In this document: positions 24,501 through 40,400 of the stretch, in pieces
Layout of the letters: each line of letters opens with the position of its first letter
How positions within the stretch are numbered: position 1 is the first letter of the stretch
Origin: Liolophura sinensis
Lineage: Eukaryota > Mollusca > Polyplacophora > Chitonida > Chitonidae
Assembly: GCF_032854445.1 (NCBI RefSeq)
Contig: NC_088296.1
Coordinates: 13,740,706 to 13,804,705 of the forward strand
Length of the DNA stretch: 64,000 bases
Direction: 5' to 3'
Notes under the pieces: model-generated
What the model saw: only the letters and a program-made list of their open reading frames with translations
What the model was told of the DNA's origin: nothing
Database searches by the model: none
Translations under genes and position numbers: made by a program

Positions 24501-24795
24501 TTATTATTATTGTTCAGAAATCCGATTACAAATAAACACAAAAACATGAAGTCATTATGGACAGTCACAGTAATACTGGTATATACGGAAACAAGATACG
24601 ACTAGCGGAGTATACACTATTGGTTTTAATTGGACATTTAATTAGCAGGAAATAAAAAAAAATCCCCTTCAAAGGAAGTCATGTCACTGTAGTGAGTAGG
24701 CTATACTTGTATGTATTACTAAACATGTACAATGTACTACTGGATCAGAAAGTCGCTCTTACTGTTTTCTATAGCAAGAACGACTGGGAACAGGA
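21561..24795. other. 3' flank of gene B; no further gene seen
   Basis: Paralogous to 42967-46890 downstream of C. Holds the 105-bp array (22600-23035) and otherwise AT-rich DNA. A minus-strand frame at 24005-24274 is partly preserved in C (46094-46297), but with different ends and an indel, so no coding claim is made. Confidence 0.6.
22600..23035 (+). repeat. Tandem repeat, about 105-bp unit, roughly four copies
   Basis: Unit includes GCTGTTATCGGTGTGTGTTC, TTTTCTGTATCTGACTGTCA and ATATTATTCATAAAGCCTC. The last two complete copies are almost identical. The C block (about 44020-44200) has only about two diverged copies, so the array expanded in B. Confidence 0.8.
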
Positions 24796-24860
24796 CTCCT
24801 GTCATCTGGAAAAACCTAGTAAGTCAAATTTTGGTGAAAAATGAGTTAGGCCCACAACTG

Positions 24861-25139
24861 GACTTGCTATGTTTTTCTCTTTCATTTCATCCAGGTAAAG
24901 TGTGTGAAAGTCCCTCCTGTTGGGAATTTTTGATCTTGAAGAACCTAGTAAGTCAATATCATGTGGAAAAATACCACATAGTCATCTGGGAAAACCTAGT
25001 AATTCGTCTTGCTAGGTTTTTCCAGATCAATGTACGACTACATGTCACTTACTAGGTTCTACAAGATCAAAAGCTCTCAACAGGAATCGCTTTCACACTC
25101 TTTACCTGGATCAATTGAAAGGGAAAAACATAGCAAGTC
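24861..25139. repeat. Large foldback repeat at the left end of the transposon
   Basis: Arms of about 94 bp (24861-24955 and 25046-25139): GACTTGCTATGTTTTTC and CCAGGTAAAG on the left return as CTTTACCTGG and GAAAAACATAGCAAGTC on the right. The loop holds another inverted pair (CTGGGAAAACCTAG, CTAGGTTTTTCCAG). Probably a transposase-binding or foldback structure. Confidence 0.75.
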
Positions 25140-25190
25140 AAATTATTTCTCATATGAGTTAAACCAATCACATTACCTAATTCTGGTCAT

Positions 25191-26141
25191 GTGATCACAA
25201 CAAATTGGACAACTTTTTTAAAGACAATTCAGTCAGGATGTTCTCACGTTTTCTGTACCCATTATCGAGAAGACCACGATGGTGCTGTTGATAAGGAAAA
25301 CACCAGTATATTTACTGTAGATATGCAAAAGGTTATCCTCCTTCCCAAAATGACCATCAAAGAACATTTCTTTGTTAGCAGATTAGTTGTCTTCAATGAG
25401 ACATTTGCATCAGTAAAAGAAGACGGTGACTTTGTTATTTTGTGGCATGAGGCTATCAGGGGTAGATTAGGAGTTGACATTGCCTCCACGTATATAAAGT
25501 GTTTGTGCCTTTGTGAGACAGATTTTGTGATATTCTGGGCAGACAACTGCACGGGACAAAACAAAAACTGGGTCCCTTACACGGTGTTGTGTTGGTGTGT
25601 CAATCAACCCTGGGGCCCACAAAGTATCACAATGAAGTATTTTGAAAGGGGACACACTTTTATGCGTGCAGACAGCGTCCATGGCTGCATTGGAAGGAAA
25701 ATGAAGAAATGTCCCGAGATTTGTAATTTCCAGGACTTCGTAGATTTGTGTGACAAATCGGGAACTAAGATCAACCCAATCACAATGCAATACCATGACT
25801 TTTATGAATTTGAGGACGGTCACGGTAATAGAAAGTCCAAGAACGTAACGCTACCTCATCTCAGCTCCATATCAGTGGCAGAATTTCGTAAAGGTTCACG
25901 CGCAATGTGGTTTAAGGAGGGTTTTGAAGGAGACTACATGTACCAGGAAGTTGACTTTCTTAAACCCAAGTTCAGACTGGATTTTACACCACCAACACAG
26001 AATGAACCAAGAGGAATTCCTAGCGTGAAACGCCAGAATATTCTGAAACTGGCCGATTCATTCCCCGCTGCTAACAGGAAATTCTGGCAGGAAATTCCAG
26101 TAAATGACAACAATGATGACCTTGTTGAACACTTTGGGTGA
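25191..26141 (+). CDS. DUF7869-type transposon protein, N-terminally truncated
   Basis: An open frame of about 316 codons inside the element, ending TGA. It carries the recognisable block FVIFWADNCTGQNKNW, then MKYFERGHTFMRADSVHGC and FQDFVDLC, which resemble DUF7869-type proteins found in many copies in mollusc and other invertebrate genomes. The acidic WADNC and GHTFMRAD motifs suggest an RNase H-like nuclease fold, by inference. Nothing upstream provides the usual N-terminal half; the open frame begins after a TGA near 25155 and the codon at 25191 is GTG, the first internal ATG being near 25322. It is likely a 5'-truncated or non-autonomous copy. No frameshift is seen. Confidence 0.65.
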   Translation: MITTNWTTFLKTIQSGCSHVFCTHYREDHDGAVDKENTSIFTVDMQKVILLPKMTIKEHFFVSRLVVFNETFASVKEDGDFVILWHEAIRGRLGVDIASTYIKCLCLCETDFVIFWADNCTGQNKNWVPYTVLCWCVNQPWGPQSITMKYFERGHTFMRADSVHGCIGRKMKKCPEICNFQDFVDLCDKSGTKINPITMQYHDFYEFEDGHGNRKSKNVTLPHLSSISVAEFRKGSRAMWFKEGFEGDYMYQEVDFLKPKFRLDFTPPTQNEPRGIPSVKRQNILKLADSFPAANRKFWQEIPVNDNNDDLVEHFG

Positions 26142-26640
26142 TTCCTAAATATGTAATCAAGCTGCAGTTGCTGCTATTCCTCGAAAATGTCTCAGACTGG
26201 TAGATTTATTTACCACGGCTAAGATAAAATTCTGGCTGGAAATCACAGCAAATCATGATCTTGCTGATTAGTTAAAACACTTGTTTTATGTATTCAAACT
26301 ACACTTGGTGTTATTTCTCTGATAATTGTTCATGTGTTAGGCAATAAAGTGAAGTTATCACGCTGCTGTTGACATACTAGGCTTTTGTTGATAAAATGTT
26401 TTAGTTGAAGGATTGGTTAGATCAGGTAAAACATAGTAAGTCATTTTGTAACCAAATTAAACCAGTAACAATAATATACCTATGTGAGCTGAAAAGGCAT
26501 CTAATTGTCTTGATCTAAAATGCCGAAATAAAATTTATTTCATATTTTGCAGCTTAATCCTGAAACAAAACACGTTTCCTTTGTTTCCTCCAATTTGCAT
26601 TCAACTGACTAACTAGGTTTTTCCAGATTACAGGAGAGGA

Positions 26641-29149
26641 GATTAAGAGTTACATGATACAATGTATGATATTTTATAATAAAGATTAAAACCGGAGCAC
26701 CGACCATGCTGTAATCTATACAGTGAGTCATTGTCAAATGATCACACGTTACCGGTGAAACCCGACATCTTGTCTTTTTACCTCAGTGATGGCTATATAT
26801 TGTTCATGCAAATGTTTATATAATAGCAAATTAGACGCTCCATATACATTTGCTACTACTACGGTTTAAACAAATGCAGTGAGTGGTATGGAGCTACTGA
26901 TCTTAATTGCAATGTATTAGACGTCACTGACGTAGAATTATTAAAAATGCCTTGTTGTCATCACGTTTAACATACAAACAAATTAAAGAAAACAATTAAA
27001 ACTCTCTGTTGGGAAATGTTTTTATGTAACCGATGAGATGACATGTTTAATCGCTTTTTCCATATATACTTGCCAAAAAATTATAATATATGTAAAACTG
27101 AAGAAACTGAGTACTCATACGAAAAAAGGACTGAACAATGCTCTTCTCCTGAGGGAGCACACGTAAATACATAGCTATTCAGTCGAGTGCTCTAGAGTAT
27201 TTTAGGGTATTTTAACTGACGACCAACTGCATACATGCTCACCACGGCTGTACTGAGCCTATAAAGTTTTACTGTTTGTTTATATAATACTAGTAAGAGA
27301 CTTTCATTACAGAGGCTAAAAATAAGTGGTGCGACGACATTGTGATGAGGCTGTAGTATAGTTTTAGTTCCAAAAGTATCAAAGGAAATACCTGTCTTAA
27401 ACATAAATACAGAAACGTTTGCACACGGTAAAATTCAAGTTGTGTAGAATGCAAGAAGCGATCAATTAACTGATGCATTACGCCCCATGTCACAGATATA
27501 TATTTACATAGCCATTTTGGTCTACTGGTTTCAATTGTGTTACGAGCACATGACCATATTCGTCTGTACACTGTCAAAAAGCACGCGTATGTGCTATCAG
27601 GTCGACGAGCGTTCAGTAGTGAATTCCTTGACAGTCCAGGACCATTCTTTAAAGCGTAAGTGTGCGTCCTTCGATATATTTATGTTGATGTTACTTGAAT
27701 TTCTCACCTGTGGTAGAGCTGCCATTACAATCCAATCAGTTACTTACCTTCTCAAGTTCTCAAAAGAGTTATATACAAAAAATTTCAGACGTACAATACA
27801 TCAACCTAATGTACTGAGCTCTCTTTATCATATGGCGGGCCAACTTGAGGAGTCGCTGGATCGTTGCAACAAGCATGGACCAAGTTTTTTTTTACGAAAT
27901 GTAACCAACATCTACCTTGTGTTATCGAATTGTACATTTCCAATGGTCCTGTGTGGTGACAACCGATGAATATCTTTGTTGTTTCATCTATTCTGTTCAC
28001 CCTTACGGGAACTAATATTTGATTGGATACTGTAGTTCTATTAATATTCATCAGATACTGAGTCAGATGGATCGGTTTTTACCGCGCCCTCCACTAAGGC
28101 CTGGCACATTTTAGGGAGAAAAGATATGATATATCAGTATTAAGACGATATCAAAAACACTGTGTCGAGATATGGCATTGAGCATATTCTTAGTTCTTAG
28201 AATTAGACGGTTATAAATCAAGACATCCAAACAAATAATAAAGGACAATTCCGAAGTTCATCCAGAATTTGTGCCAAAATATTTGCCAACAAAAAGTGCC
28301 TAACTTGCGTTTACAGCTATCTAAATGGCAACAAATTTCTGGGTCTACTGGGGAATGGACCTCTGCCTGATGGGCTGGGATGCTACTACATGTAGATCCA
28401 CTGCCCCCAACACTCCTGAAATTATCAAAGACTTCGTGGGCCCTGCAACAATAACAGCCGTGTAATAGCAACTGCAGGCTATCCTTGTCTTGGGACAAGG
28501 GAGTTAATACAGATAGACACTGGACGTGTGATTGTCTCACAAGTGGTTTCCTTCATAGCCTTCCTGTGGATTCCAGTACATGGCCTTTGACCCTCTAGGG
28601 TCTTTTCCTGTCACCACAGAAGCAAAGATACCGCTGATAAGGTAACATGCTGACCAGCAGAACTCATAAACGGAACTTTACAGAGATTCACGATCCATGA
28701 GATAGTACAATAATATATCACGTCATTGACGATAATCCTTGGGTGAAGAAATCAAAAATTGGCTAAAAATCAAACCAAGACTTCTGTTTCATGCCTATTC
28801 AGTACCTACGAATACAGGGAATGTTAAAGAGAAGATCTATATGCTATGAAGCTAATATTTGTTAATATTTAAGATACATGAAAACGAACTCTTAAACTAA
28901 GATTACATTTTTAAGTCAAATGAAAACAAATTATCCTCCCATTTTTTTTTTAATTTTCATTGATGGGTTATCTTTATGCCTACTCACCCCTGAGTATTAC
29001 AGATTTTTCATCAGTAGTGGAGTTGTTTCAGAAATTACGTCATCATCGATCTTCCTTGTAGCACGGTGAACTCCCCTGAATTCGGCCAACCCCGGTGAAG
29101 CGTTGTTGCTATAGTGTAGTGCTCGGGTATATTTTCTCAACCAAACCGA
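26641..29149. other. B-block downstream DNA; no convincing gene
   Basis: Paralogous to 46900-49830. The longest + frame (27487-27969, 160 codons) is not preserved in the C block, where it stops after the first 60 or so aligned codons. No splice-bounded exon or known domain was recognised. Confidence 0.55.
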
Positions 29150-29480
29150 CCCCGAGAGCACAGTTGTTAGAGCGCCCTCTGTGGAAACGGTAGATCCAGG
29201 GTGATTCCTGGGTCGAATCACACCTAAGACCTTAAAAGGGGAAGAGACTGAAGGGGATAGTGCACCAACCCGTTGACCCGTATCAGTATAATGGCTCGTG
29301 TGAGGCGCCTTACTTGCCTTTGGTAAGGCGTCTCAGTGAAGCAGCAAGAGATAAAAGACTAGTGGAGATCCGTCCTGCAACAGGGGGGTACATTACATGC
29401 ACTCTTAGGATTACTTCGTCGTCAAATGACTGGAAAATAAGTTAAGTACGAAGTTAAACCCCAGGCACTCACTCACTCAC
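29150..29480 (+). mobile_element. Second SINE family, tRNA head and TCAC-rich tail
   Basis: Head with an A-box-like CACAGTTGTTAGAGCGCCC and a B-box-like CTGGGTCGAATCAC, body with CTTTGGTAAGGCGTCTCAGT, and 3' end GTTAAACCCCAGGCACTCAC followed by TCAC repeats. The same insertion is in the C block (49832-50130), so it predates the duplication. Confidence 0.7.
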
Positions 29481-29530
29481 TTGTACTGAATGTTACTGCA
29501 ATGTATCAGTTGTGTATCATTAAAATTCTA

Positions 29531-29565
29531 AAGGGGCCTCCGTGGCTCAGTTGGTTAGGACGCTC
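29531..29565 (+). mobile_element. Truncated SINE head
   Basis: GGCCTCCGTGGCTCAGTTGG and TTAGGACGCTC match the 5' tRNA-like head of the first SINE family and then stop. Also present at 50183-50217. It is not a tRNA gene, because no cloverleaf follows. Confidence 0.65.
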
Positions 29566-29981
29566 ATTTGAAGCAACCAACGCTTTTATTCATAAAGAGT
29601 GGTATAGTTTCAGGTGTCAGCTTCTGCAGATTTCTACATGATTAGACATTTCAACATGAATAAACAAGGAAATTTACTCTTGCCCTTGTCTTGTGATTAT
29701 TTGCCTGCAATGCTCCATACGTGTTGATGTCTGGTATAACAGTGTATGTTTCTGTGCATAGATTAAGAAGCCACTTTCCTCCGAAACGAAAGTTCAAAAT
29801 GCATTGTACTGCTTTGTTATTGCACGTCCTAAACTGCAAACTGGGAAATAAAACCAAAACGTTTTATGCATCATTTAATAAATTTTGTTAGACTCCATTG
29901 GTTTAGAAATGAGGAGATTGCTGCTCGTATCACATTTGACAATCGGACACTCCGGTGTGTTGGCGTACCTTGTGAAGCCCA

Positions 29982-33200
<3,219 letters not shown>

Positions 33201-34315
33201 AATTAAGGTTTCAAGCCGGACTTTACAGTTCTTTCTCTGATGAAAGGTAAAGCATGACAGATCCCGGTTTAATCACAGTCCTTCGTCATATTACCGAGAA
33301 ACATTCTGGCCTAGTCTTCTCATCAGTTTTTGTTCTACTGTGATGGATGACGCGCTAAATGTAATGCCCATGATAAACACAACAGTGATGTTTATTTAAT
33401 CGTCTCTGGAATATTGAAATGTCTCTCTACCCACTTGGACACACAAGAATAAATTTGTAGGGGTGGGATGGGCAGGTGCTGTCAGTCGTGTGAAACAAGC
33501 TACTGGGCTTGCAGACACTCCGTAAGACCTGCTATACTTGTATGGGCCATGATATTCATGTAACATGTAGGACAATTTCGTCATTCAAAATCATGCTATG
33601 ATCGACGTGTACATGTGTAAACCTACATGTACTAACAGGTTACCATGGTATTGTGTCTTGAATAGTTTAGTAGGTCTCTCTGTATGCGTACTATTAACTT
33701 CTGTAAAGCTCACAGTAGTAAATGCATATACTATAATATGCGCACTGAATACAGGGCTGGATATAATACGAGAGCGCCTCTACTGCTTTTGAGGTTATCC
33801 ACTCTAAATACAAATAGACAGCGTTTAAACATTATCATTTAGTCTTATCGATGTTTTCCGTCATCTCAGTATTACTTTAGGTTGTGTAGCGCAAGAAAGG
33901 TCATCAAACATTTTCATGTCGACTTTTGTACATGTATTAGAATGTATTTGAATCAGTAGCCTATTTCTTATCTCCACTTTACAACAAGCATTATCCGTAC
34001 ATCCACCGCTGTCAAATAAAATCAAGTTCTGCCATGAACCAGTATTTCTCATTATAGCCATAAACTAATAGATTATATAAATAGACCACGAAAGACAGTG
34101 AATCGTGTTGCCCAGTCTGTGTCGTTCTAACAAGGAAGTATAATACATACATACATACACGAACTAGCCACATGGTATACAACATAACCTAATAGAGTGA
34201 GAAGTAGTAAAGCGAAGCTGTAAAATTGTAGAACTTCAATCTATATGCACCTGGATACAGTGGCTCGTGCATTTCAAATTTACAGAAACGGACTACACCT
34301 CCTAGGGTGTGAAGT
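33201..34315 (+). promoter_or_regulatory. Upstream region of gene C with about 290 bp of extra DNA
   Basis: Matches the region before B, except that about 33882-34170 is present only here, ending in a CATA microsatellite. The last 140 bases before the ATG (TGGTATACAACATAACCT to GGGTGTGAAGT) align with B. The promoter role is inferred from position only. Confidence 0.4.
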
Positions 34316-34403
34316 ATGACATTCCCTACCCTCCCCACACGATGGGGTGAGATCCTGGTTTTTGCGGGCTTAACATTTGGACTGAAAGCCACACTCGCCA
34401 AAG
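34316..34403 (+). CDS. Gene C signal-peptide exon
   Basis: MTFPTLPTRWGEILVFAGLT, then FGLKATLAKG before gtgagt, phase 1. Hydrophobic core ILVFAGLTFGL. The boundary and the AGLTFGL motif are identical to B, which supports the chosen ATG. Confidence 0.87.
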
Positions 34404-37400
34404 GTGAGTCTGGATAATTGGCCGATGTTTCTCCTATTTTTTTTTGCCTGAATTCTTATTCTATATTTTAATATTTTAAGTTTTTGAACATTTTAATGTT
34501 GGTGTTTGTGAGACAGATGTCGCCTGTTCCGCCATTATTCACACCTGAGTAACATATCCGATATATGTAGTTCGACACATGCTCAGATACGTAGTGAGAT
34601 GTCCTTTTAGGCATACATTAAAAAGAGCTTAACTTACAACGTTCGCGTATAGCTGGAGGTTAGAGCTACCCGAGTCAATGAGACTAAGCCTTCGGCGTAA
34701 TCAACGTAATCACAATCAATGTAGTATTATGTTATAAGGTGCCTTAATCTCTGCACACTTGTTCTTTGGGTTGAAAATTTTCTTTGTAAGTAGCTCCATG
34801 CTGTAGATTCATACTGCTCTGTTTAGGCCCAACTCTTTATTTCCGTTGTCTCGTGAACTGTAACAGCCTTTTGAAACTATGTAAGTTGTCTCTATTTACC
34901 TCTTTGATTATTATTAAAAAAAATTAGCATTCTCTCTCCTACCGTAGACATAATACACAAGCTGTTGTGTATGTGGAAAACCCAGGGTAGAGCAAACGAC
35001 AGCAACTTCCTGATCAAACTTCTAGGCAAACTTTTGAACTTTAGACTGTGCAAACGGTCAAGCTAACGATCTTTTTTGTCACAAAGTTTCCAAAACAGAG
35101 ACTGTGGAAATCTGCTGAAAAATGGTATACAGGTACATTGCCGCACTGATTCTCGGATTACGTATTTGCACTGTTTATTTCTGCATGGACCATTGGTTTA
35201 TTCTCAGCAGTATATACTTTCCACACATTTTAGTACAAGTATAGAGTATACAATGAATAACACTGTGTATGGAAAAAACTAACACGCTCAATACAGAAAC
35301 TTTTGTTGTCTGCATTTTCTACCATCCCTGCCGTTGGAGGGATTTTGGTCTCACCGTCCCCGTTTAGTAGACATTAGGGAGCCAGACTTTTACATGTTTT
35401 AACCCAGATTTGGCTGACTTATGTTATTAGGTGCTGGAACTGAACAGTGTGGAGCAAACTCACTGTGTGGTTATGGAAGTATATGTGACACCAAAACGTC
35501 TCAGTGTGTATGTTTGTCTGGGAAAGACGGTCCGAGGAAGAAGGAGGGTAATCCTTTCTCAAAATTTTACTGTTTAGGTAAGTTGAAAATAAAGCACTAT
35601 GCCTTATCATCAGATTATATCACCATTATATACCTTGACTTTTCTAACATCCTAGGTAGTGTACTTTAAATACTTCAGAGATTGCTTAAGATATTAGCAG
35701 ATATTAGAGGTTGCAACTGATATGACGTAGTTAGCATGCCCAGGTATGGTGATGGAACAAACTTAGTGCTTGGTTATGGAAAAAGATGTGACACCAGTAC
35801 GACTCACAACGACGAATTGAGGACGATGGGTGATAGTAACCCTTTGTCTACGTTACACTGTTTGGGTAAGTTGAGCATTTACAGTATTAATACAATAGAG
35901 CACACTTGTTGATCATGAGTTATGTCCCTAATAAATACGTTGTCCTTTATATTATAACAGCCTAAGTGGTATACAATTGCTTAAGGCCAAGCAGATGCAT
36001 CTGACATCGTATGGTTATCACACACTGATAATGTATGTGAAAATACATGTACGATAAGGCAGATTTCGTGTATGTGGGCATGTGAAGTTCATTCTCACTT
36101 TAGATTGACCAGTCATGGAGCATTTCTTCGCATTGCAGGAATTTTACAAGTCTGACGCAGAAAGAAAAAAGAGAGGTCTGGCCCACTGGTTTATTTATTT
36201 GGGGGGTGTTTTACACGGTTTTAAGAATAGTTCACTAATACCACGTCGGGGTGTAGAATGAAAGCTTGGGAATAACACATGTTTATGTCGCGAATGTAGA
36301 GATTATTTATTTTCTAGCTTGGAATTAATTGGTCGTCTTTTGCAACAATCAAATAGCACATGATTATGTCACTAATACTAAAATAGTGTATGATCTATGT
36401 TAGAGTGAAATGTTGGCCTAATTTATTTATTTATTTATTCATTGATTTATCTATTTGATTGATATTTCACGAAGTACTCAAGAATACTTCACTTATACGA
36501 AGGCGGCCAGCATGATGGATATTATGGTGTGAATATACCGGGCATGTCTGTGGTAATAATCAGCACTGATTGCCTGTGTCCTAAGGAAAGGGAGTCACAG
36601 AATGTGGAGATCAGCTGTGTGGATACAGAGCAGAATGCAACAAGGACAACAGGCGGTGCGGATGCTCATCTAGCACTGGCGTACTTACAGAACTGAAGGG
36701 CACATTCCCATCACTGTGGTATTGCGTGGGTAAGTTAAAGTCCATTAGACATGTAAAATTTCCACTGTGGCTCCAAATTAGCAAACACATGCATAACCAC
36801 GTATGGGAAAAACTACCATATGTGTGTTCCATAAAATTAGGCGACATCACAAATTTGACGAGGTAAGCGCGCATTCAAATGTAGATTGCAAGACAACGAG
36901 AGGGAATTTACTAATGTAGAGTATTTGGGTTTAGACAGCTGTTTCCATACATCTTCACCTTTTTCTGGCAGACAAAAAGTCCGCATTTCTGAGTTACTAT
37001 TCGTAACATGGACTTTATACAGCCTTTGTTCCACTGGTTTCGTACCGAATGGAAGAATAGTTCAAGCAGTGCTTGTAGAGCACATGTAGTACTGTGTATG
37101 CCTTATGTGTGTATGTAATGTATAAATGGACGAGCACACGCTTTAATTGGAAGATACTTAACTTATAATATAATCATTTGATTTTACAATTGAACATGGG
37201 TAAAAAGTGATGTACGCATTCTTTACAAAATAACATCAGGGGATTACTTATGCAGACAGCAGGACGTCATAATGTCTTTCTGCACCAAACCACTTTTCCG
37301 AGGAAATACGAAACTCGGAAAACAACAGCACATTGGGGGATCATTCAGCAAAGATTTACGTATCGACCAGTTGATTAATAGCATATTTCCCTCGTAGTTT

Positions 37401-40400
37401 GGAAGGGCAGATTCGACACAATTTCTTATATTGATTTTTATAGTGTCAACTTTCTAATACACGGTCACGATCCCTAATATTTCTGACTGAAAAAGTGAAT
37501 CGTCAGAGTAAAAGGAACAATTTGAAACGCGTTGAATATTTGAATGTTTTCAGGGGAAAATTTAATGTAATAAAATCACAAATATTTTACACATATTTGT
37601 TGTTTTAAATTCGACTTTTCCCAAAGAAGTAAAATAATTCTAATTGATATCATAGCTTTTTATTTAGCAGACAGACACAGGGTAACAGTGTTAGCCCTAC
37701 ATGATCCCATGACTTGACCTGTACGACAACCCTTGATTCTACACAGCTGCTGAAAGTTATGTTGTTGTTATGCAGTAGTATAGTATATTTTAACTGTCGT
37801 CAAGGACTAAGTACACCTGTGCATGCCTGTTGTTCTTATCATCTATTGCAGAATCATGCAGTTCAGATACCCCCTGTAAAGACAACGCCAGATGTACGGA
37901 CCCATTTAACACTGGCAGGTACCGGTGTACCTGTTTACCAGGAACAACACTGTCACCCACAGGACAATGCCTAGGTGTGTACTAAAGGTTCTATCCAACT
38001 ATTAACATAGGACATAATTACGAAAGTACCAAAGTCCAGTGTATTAATGTATACGCGTCACATCCGGTAGCCTTACAGAAATGGGTGGACAGGCTAATAC
38101 AAGTGACGTGCAATTAGCGTCACTTAACATTTTAACAAATTGCTGGTTCAACCATTGTGCTGTTGAGTATTTCTGTTGTCATTTAACTCGGTTCCATGGT
38201 ATTTGGCAAGCTGTGATTTTAAATGTTGATAAGATGTTATAGTAACGTTTTCTCAGAAAATACACATGGTTTAGTTGTCGAGATCATGACATGAGCTATA
38301 TGTAAATAAACCTGTTGTAAAATAACTCGCTTTATGTACTGTCTACATGACAGAGCTGACATTTCTTAACATCAGTTAGCGGCTGCAATTGGAGATGGGG
38401 CGTTTTGTGAGATTCCATTTGTATCTATGTGTTTATGGTGAGAACTCCTGATGTGTATCACTACATTACAGTCTACCATCAGCTTCTGACATATGACATT
38501 CCATATTCGAACATCACCGTACATGTGTGGCAAGGATGAGTCCTCACACGAGATATCTAAATTACCTGTGCCTGTTGTGGTTTTTCCAAGCCACAGCCTA
38601 TTTCTTTCTTCGATTTACCTGAACGCTGTCATGGAAGAGAACTATTTATACAGATGAATTAAGAGTTTATTAGGCTAGAAAACAGGCGCTGTTTAAAAGC
38701 AATCTGTTAACAATTCCAATGCTATAGCGGAGTGAAAAGGCGTTGTGTCCCGGGAACAATGTCAAGTTGTGTCAAATGGCAGTTGTAGAAGATTAACTGC
38801 TCACTTTCTCTATGGCTGATCACCCAAGGAGCAGATTATTCCAAACAAGGGTAGACCTGATGGCAATATCCAGTGACTCTGCCAGGTGTCGTTACAGCCA
38901 GTTTATACAGTGGCAGTAATGGATACACCCCACCGTAAGGAGAACCAGTTATGATATACAAATTTCCTGATGGATGTTACATATCATGAAAGCTGACAAA
39001 TTAACGGAAGGGAGGCATTTTTGCTGTAAACTTCGTATATGTTAATCTGTTATAATTTTCCGTTTTCTTAATTTTAAAAAAATCCGACATAAGGCCAATA
39101 CCCTTAGCGCAGAAAATGATACCAACCGTTACGTTTTCAGTAGAAACGTCAGAATTCTGAATCCGGGTTGGCCGTGACTTACGTCATCAGATTATATGTA
39201 AATGTACAGTCAAACGATGCCAAAATAAAATAATCGCGCGTTTGTTTGCTTGACCTGCATGACTGACACTCGTTTTCCTTCAGATTACAGTTTTCTTTCG
39301 CAATTTCAGGTGGAAATACCACAACCGTGTGGACTTCAACTGCCAATGTCGTCACACACACAGCCAGTCCAGCCCAAGGTAAGTCACTAGATTTTGATTT
39401 TATTTATCATAAGCACATATATCCTTGCAGTTCATTAAAAATACACAGTAACATTGAAATAAATTCATTATTTTTCATTCTTTTTTTCATAAGTGTTTTC
39501 AAAGGAAAAACCTTTTCTTTTGAACTGTGCTATGATTTGGTTTACATTTTTGAATAATCTACATTAAATACATCTGCTATGAAAAAAACACTACACACAA
39601 TACCGACATGGTGAATAGCTCAAATTCACCCTTCCTCACCGCACCCCTATGCTAGGCCATTTCTCCGGCGGTGCGTTTGATCCTCGGGGCTTTGCTGTTA
39701 GCTATTAAACCAGCCAAAATAACAACAACTTTGCCCATGGTTATGCTGGGGCGGGTGGTTTTAAGAACTACAGGTAATGACTTGGTACCCAAGCTTTAAT
39801 GTTCTAGTGTTTACCTTTGTAAACGTAATATGTGTTAAATAATAGCCGTGGTTCTCGGCTATACATTTTAGAATGAGCACTATAAAGTATTGCAGTTGAC
39901 TTTTGAGAGATACAATTGCATAACATGTCTGTAACGCAGTAAACATGCATAAGTTACGCCAGACGTGAGGTGACACTGTGAATCATAAGCTATAACCTGT
40001 ATACCATACTGAAATATTTCTATCAAACAAATTGAATATAGTGATAAATGCTTCGGGGAATAAATTTATATTTGTTTTACGATAAGCGCTCAGTGACAAT
40101 ATTACATAGACAAGGTAAGTTTTTGCCATATTGTTTTGGAAACGTAGGTGCACAAAGTTTATGAGTGGAGAGCTGTTGGACCCGATTGTCAGACTGGGAT
40201 ACGTTTTTAGAAGACAAACATAGTCACACTATATGAATTATTACAAACAAATATTTACATCATGTTTTTTGTCGTATATGTTTTGTCTGTTTATTAAGCC
40301 GACTGGGCGTTTGTCCGCTGGGGTTTTTGTCCTCCCGAGTTTTTGTCCGCGGAGCTTTTGCTCGTGGCCTTCTCTCCGCGGAACTTTTGTCAGCCGGGGT

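Larger units (their letters stand above)
24796..26636 (+). mobile_element. DNA transposon with 31-bp TIRs and 4-bp target duplication, DUF7869-type ORF
   Basis: The ends are inverted repeats: CTCCTGTCATCTGGAAAAAC with CTAGTAAGTCA on the left, and the complement with two mismatches on the right. Both ends abut AGGA (24792-24795, 26637-26640). The paralogous place in the C block (about 46880) reads GGGAGCAGGTGATTAGGAG with nothing inserted, which gives a clean empty site. Internal subterminal copies of the TIR core occur near 24935, 24985, 25008 and 25048. Length 1841 bp. Superfamily not assigned. Confidence 0.85.
12190..29945 (+). repeat. Segmental duplication, copy 1 (gene B block)
   Basis: Collinear with 34150-50600: receptor gene, 3' flank, a 105-bp repeat array, the GTGTACAATGTAACTCTACAC segment, a SINE-bearing stretch and the final GAAATGAGGAGATTGCTG at 29908. 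Differences include a SINE at 15816 and the DUF7869-type element at 24796 (copy 1 only), a SINE at 47063 (copy 2 only), and array length changes. Homology fades just before the (TA)n tract. Confidence 0.8.

Noticed and set aside
27487-27969. 160-codon open frame on + in the B block
   Set aside because: The paralogous C segment keeps only part of it and with different ends; no domain, signal or splice context.
29531-29565. Possible tRNA gene
   Set aside because: Only the A-box half of a SINE head; no B box or cloverleaf follows.
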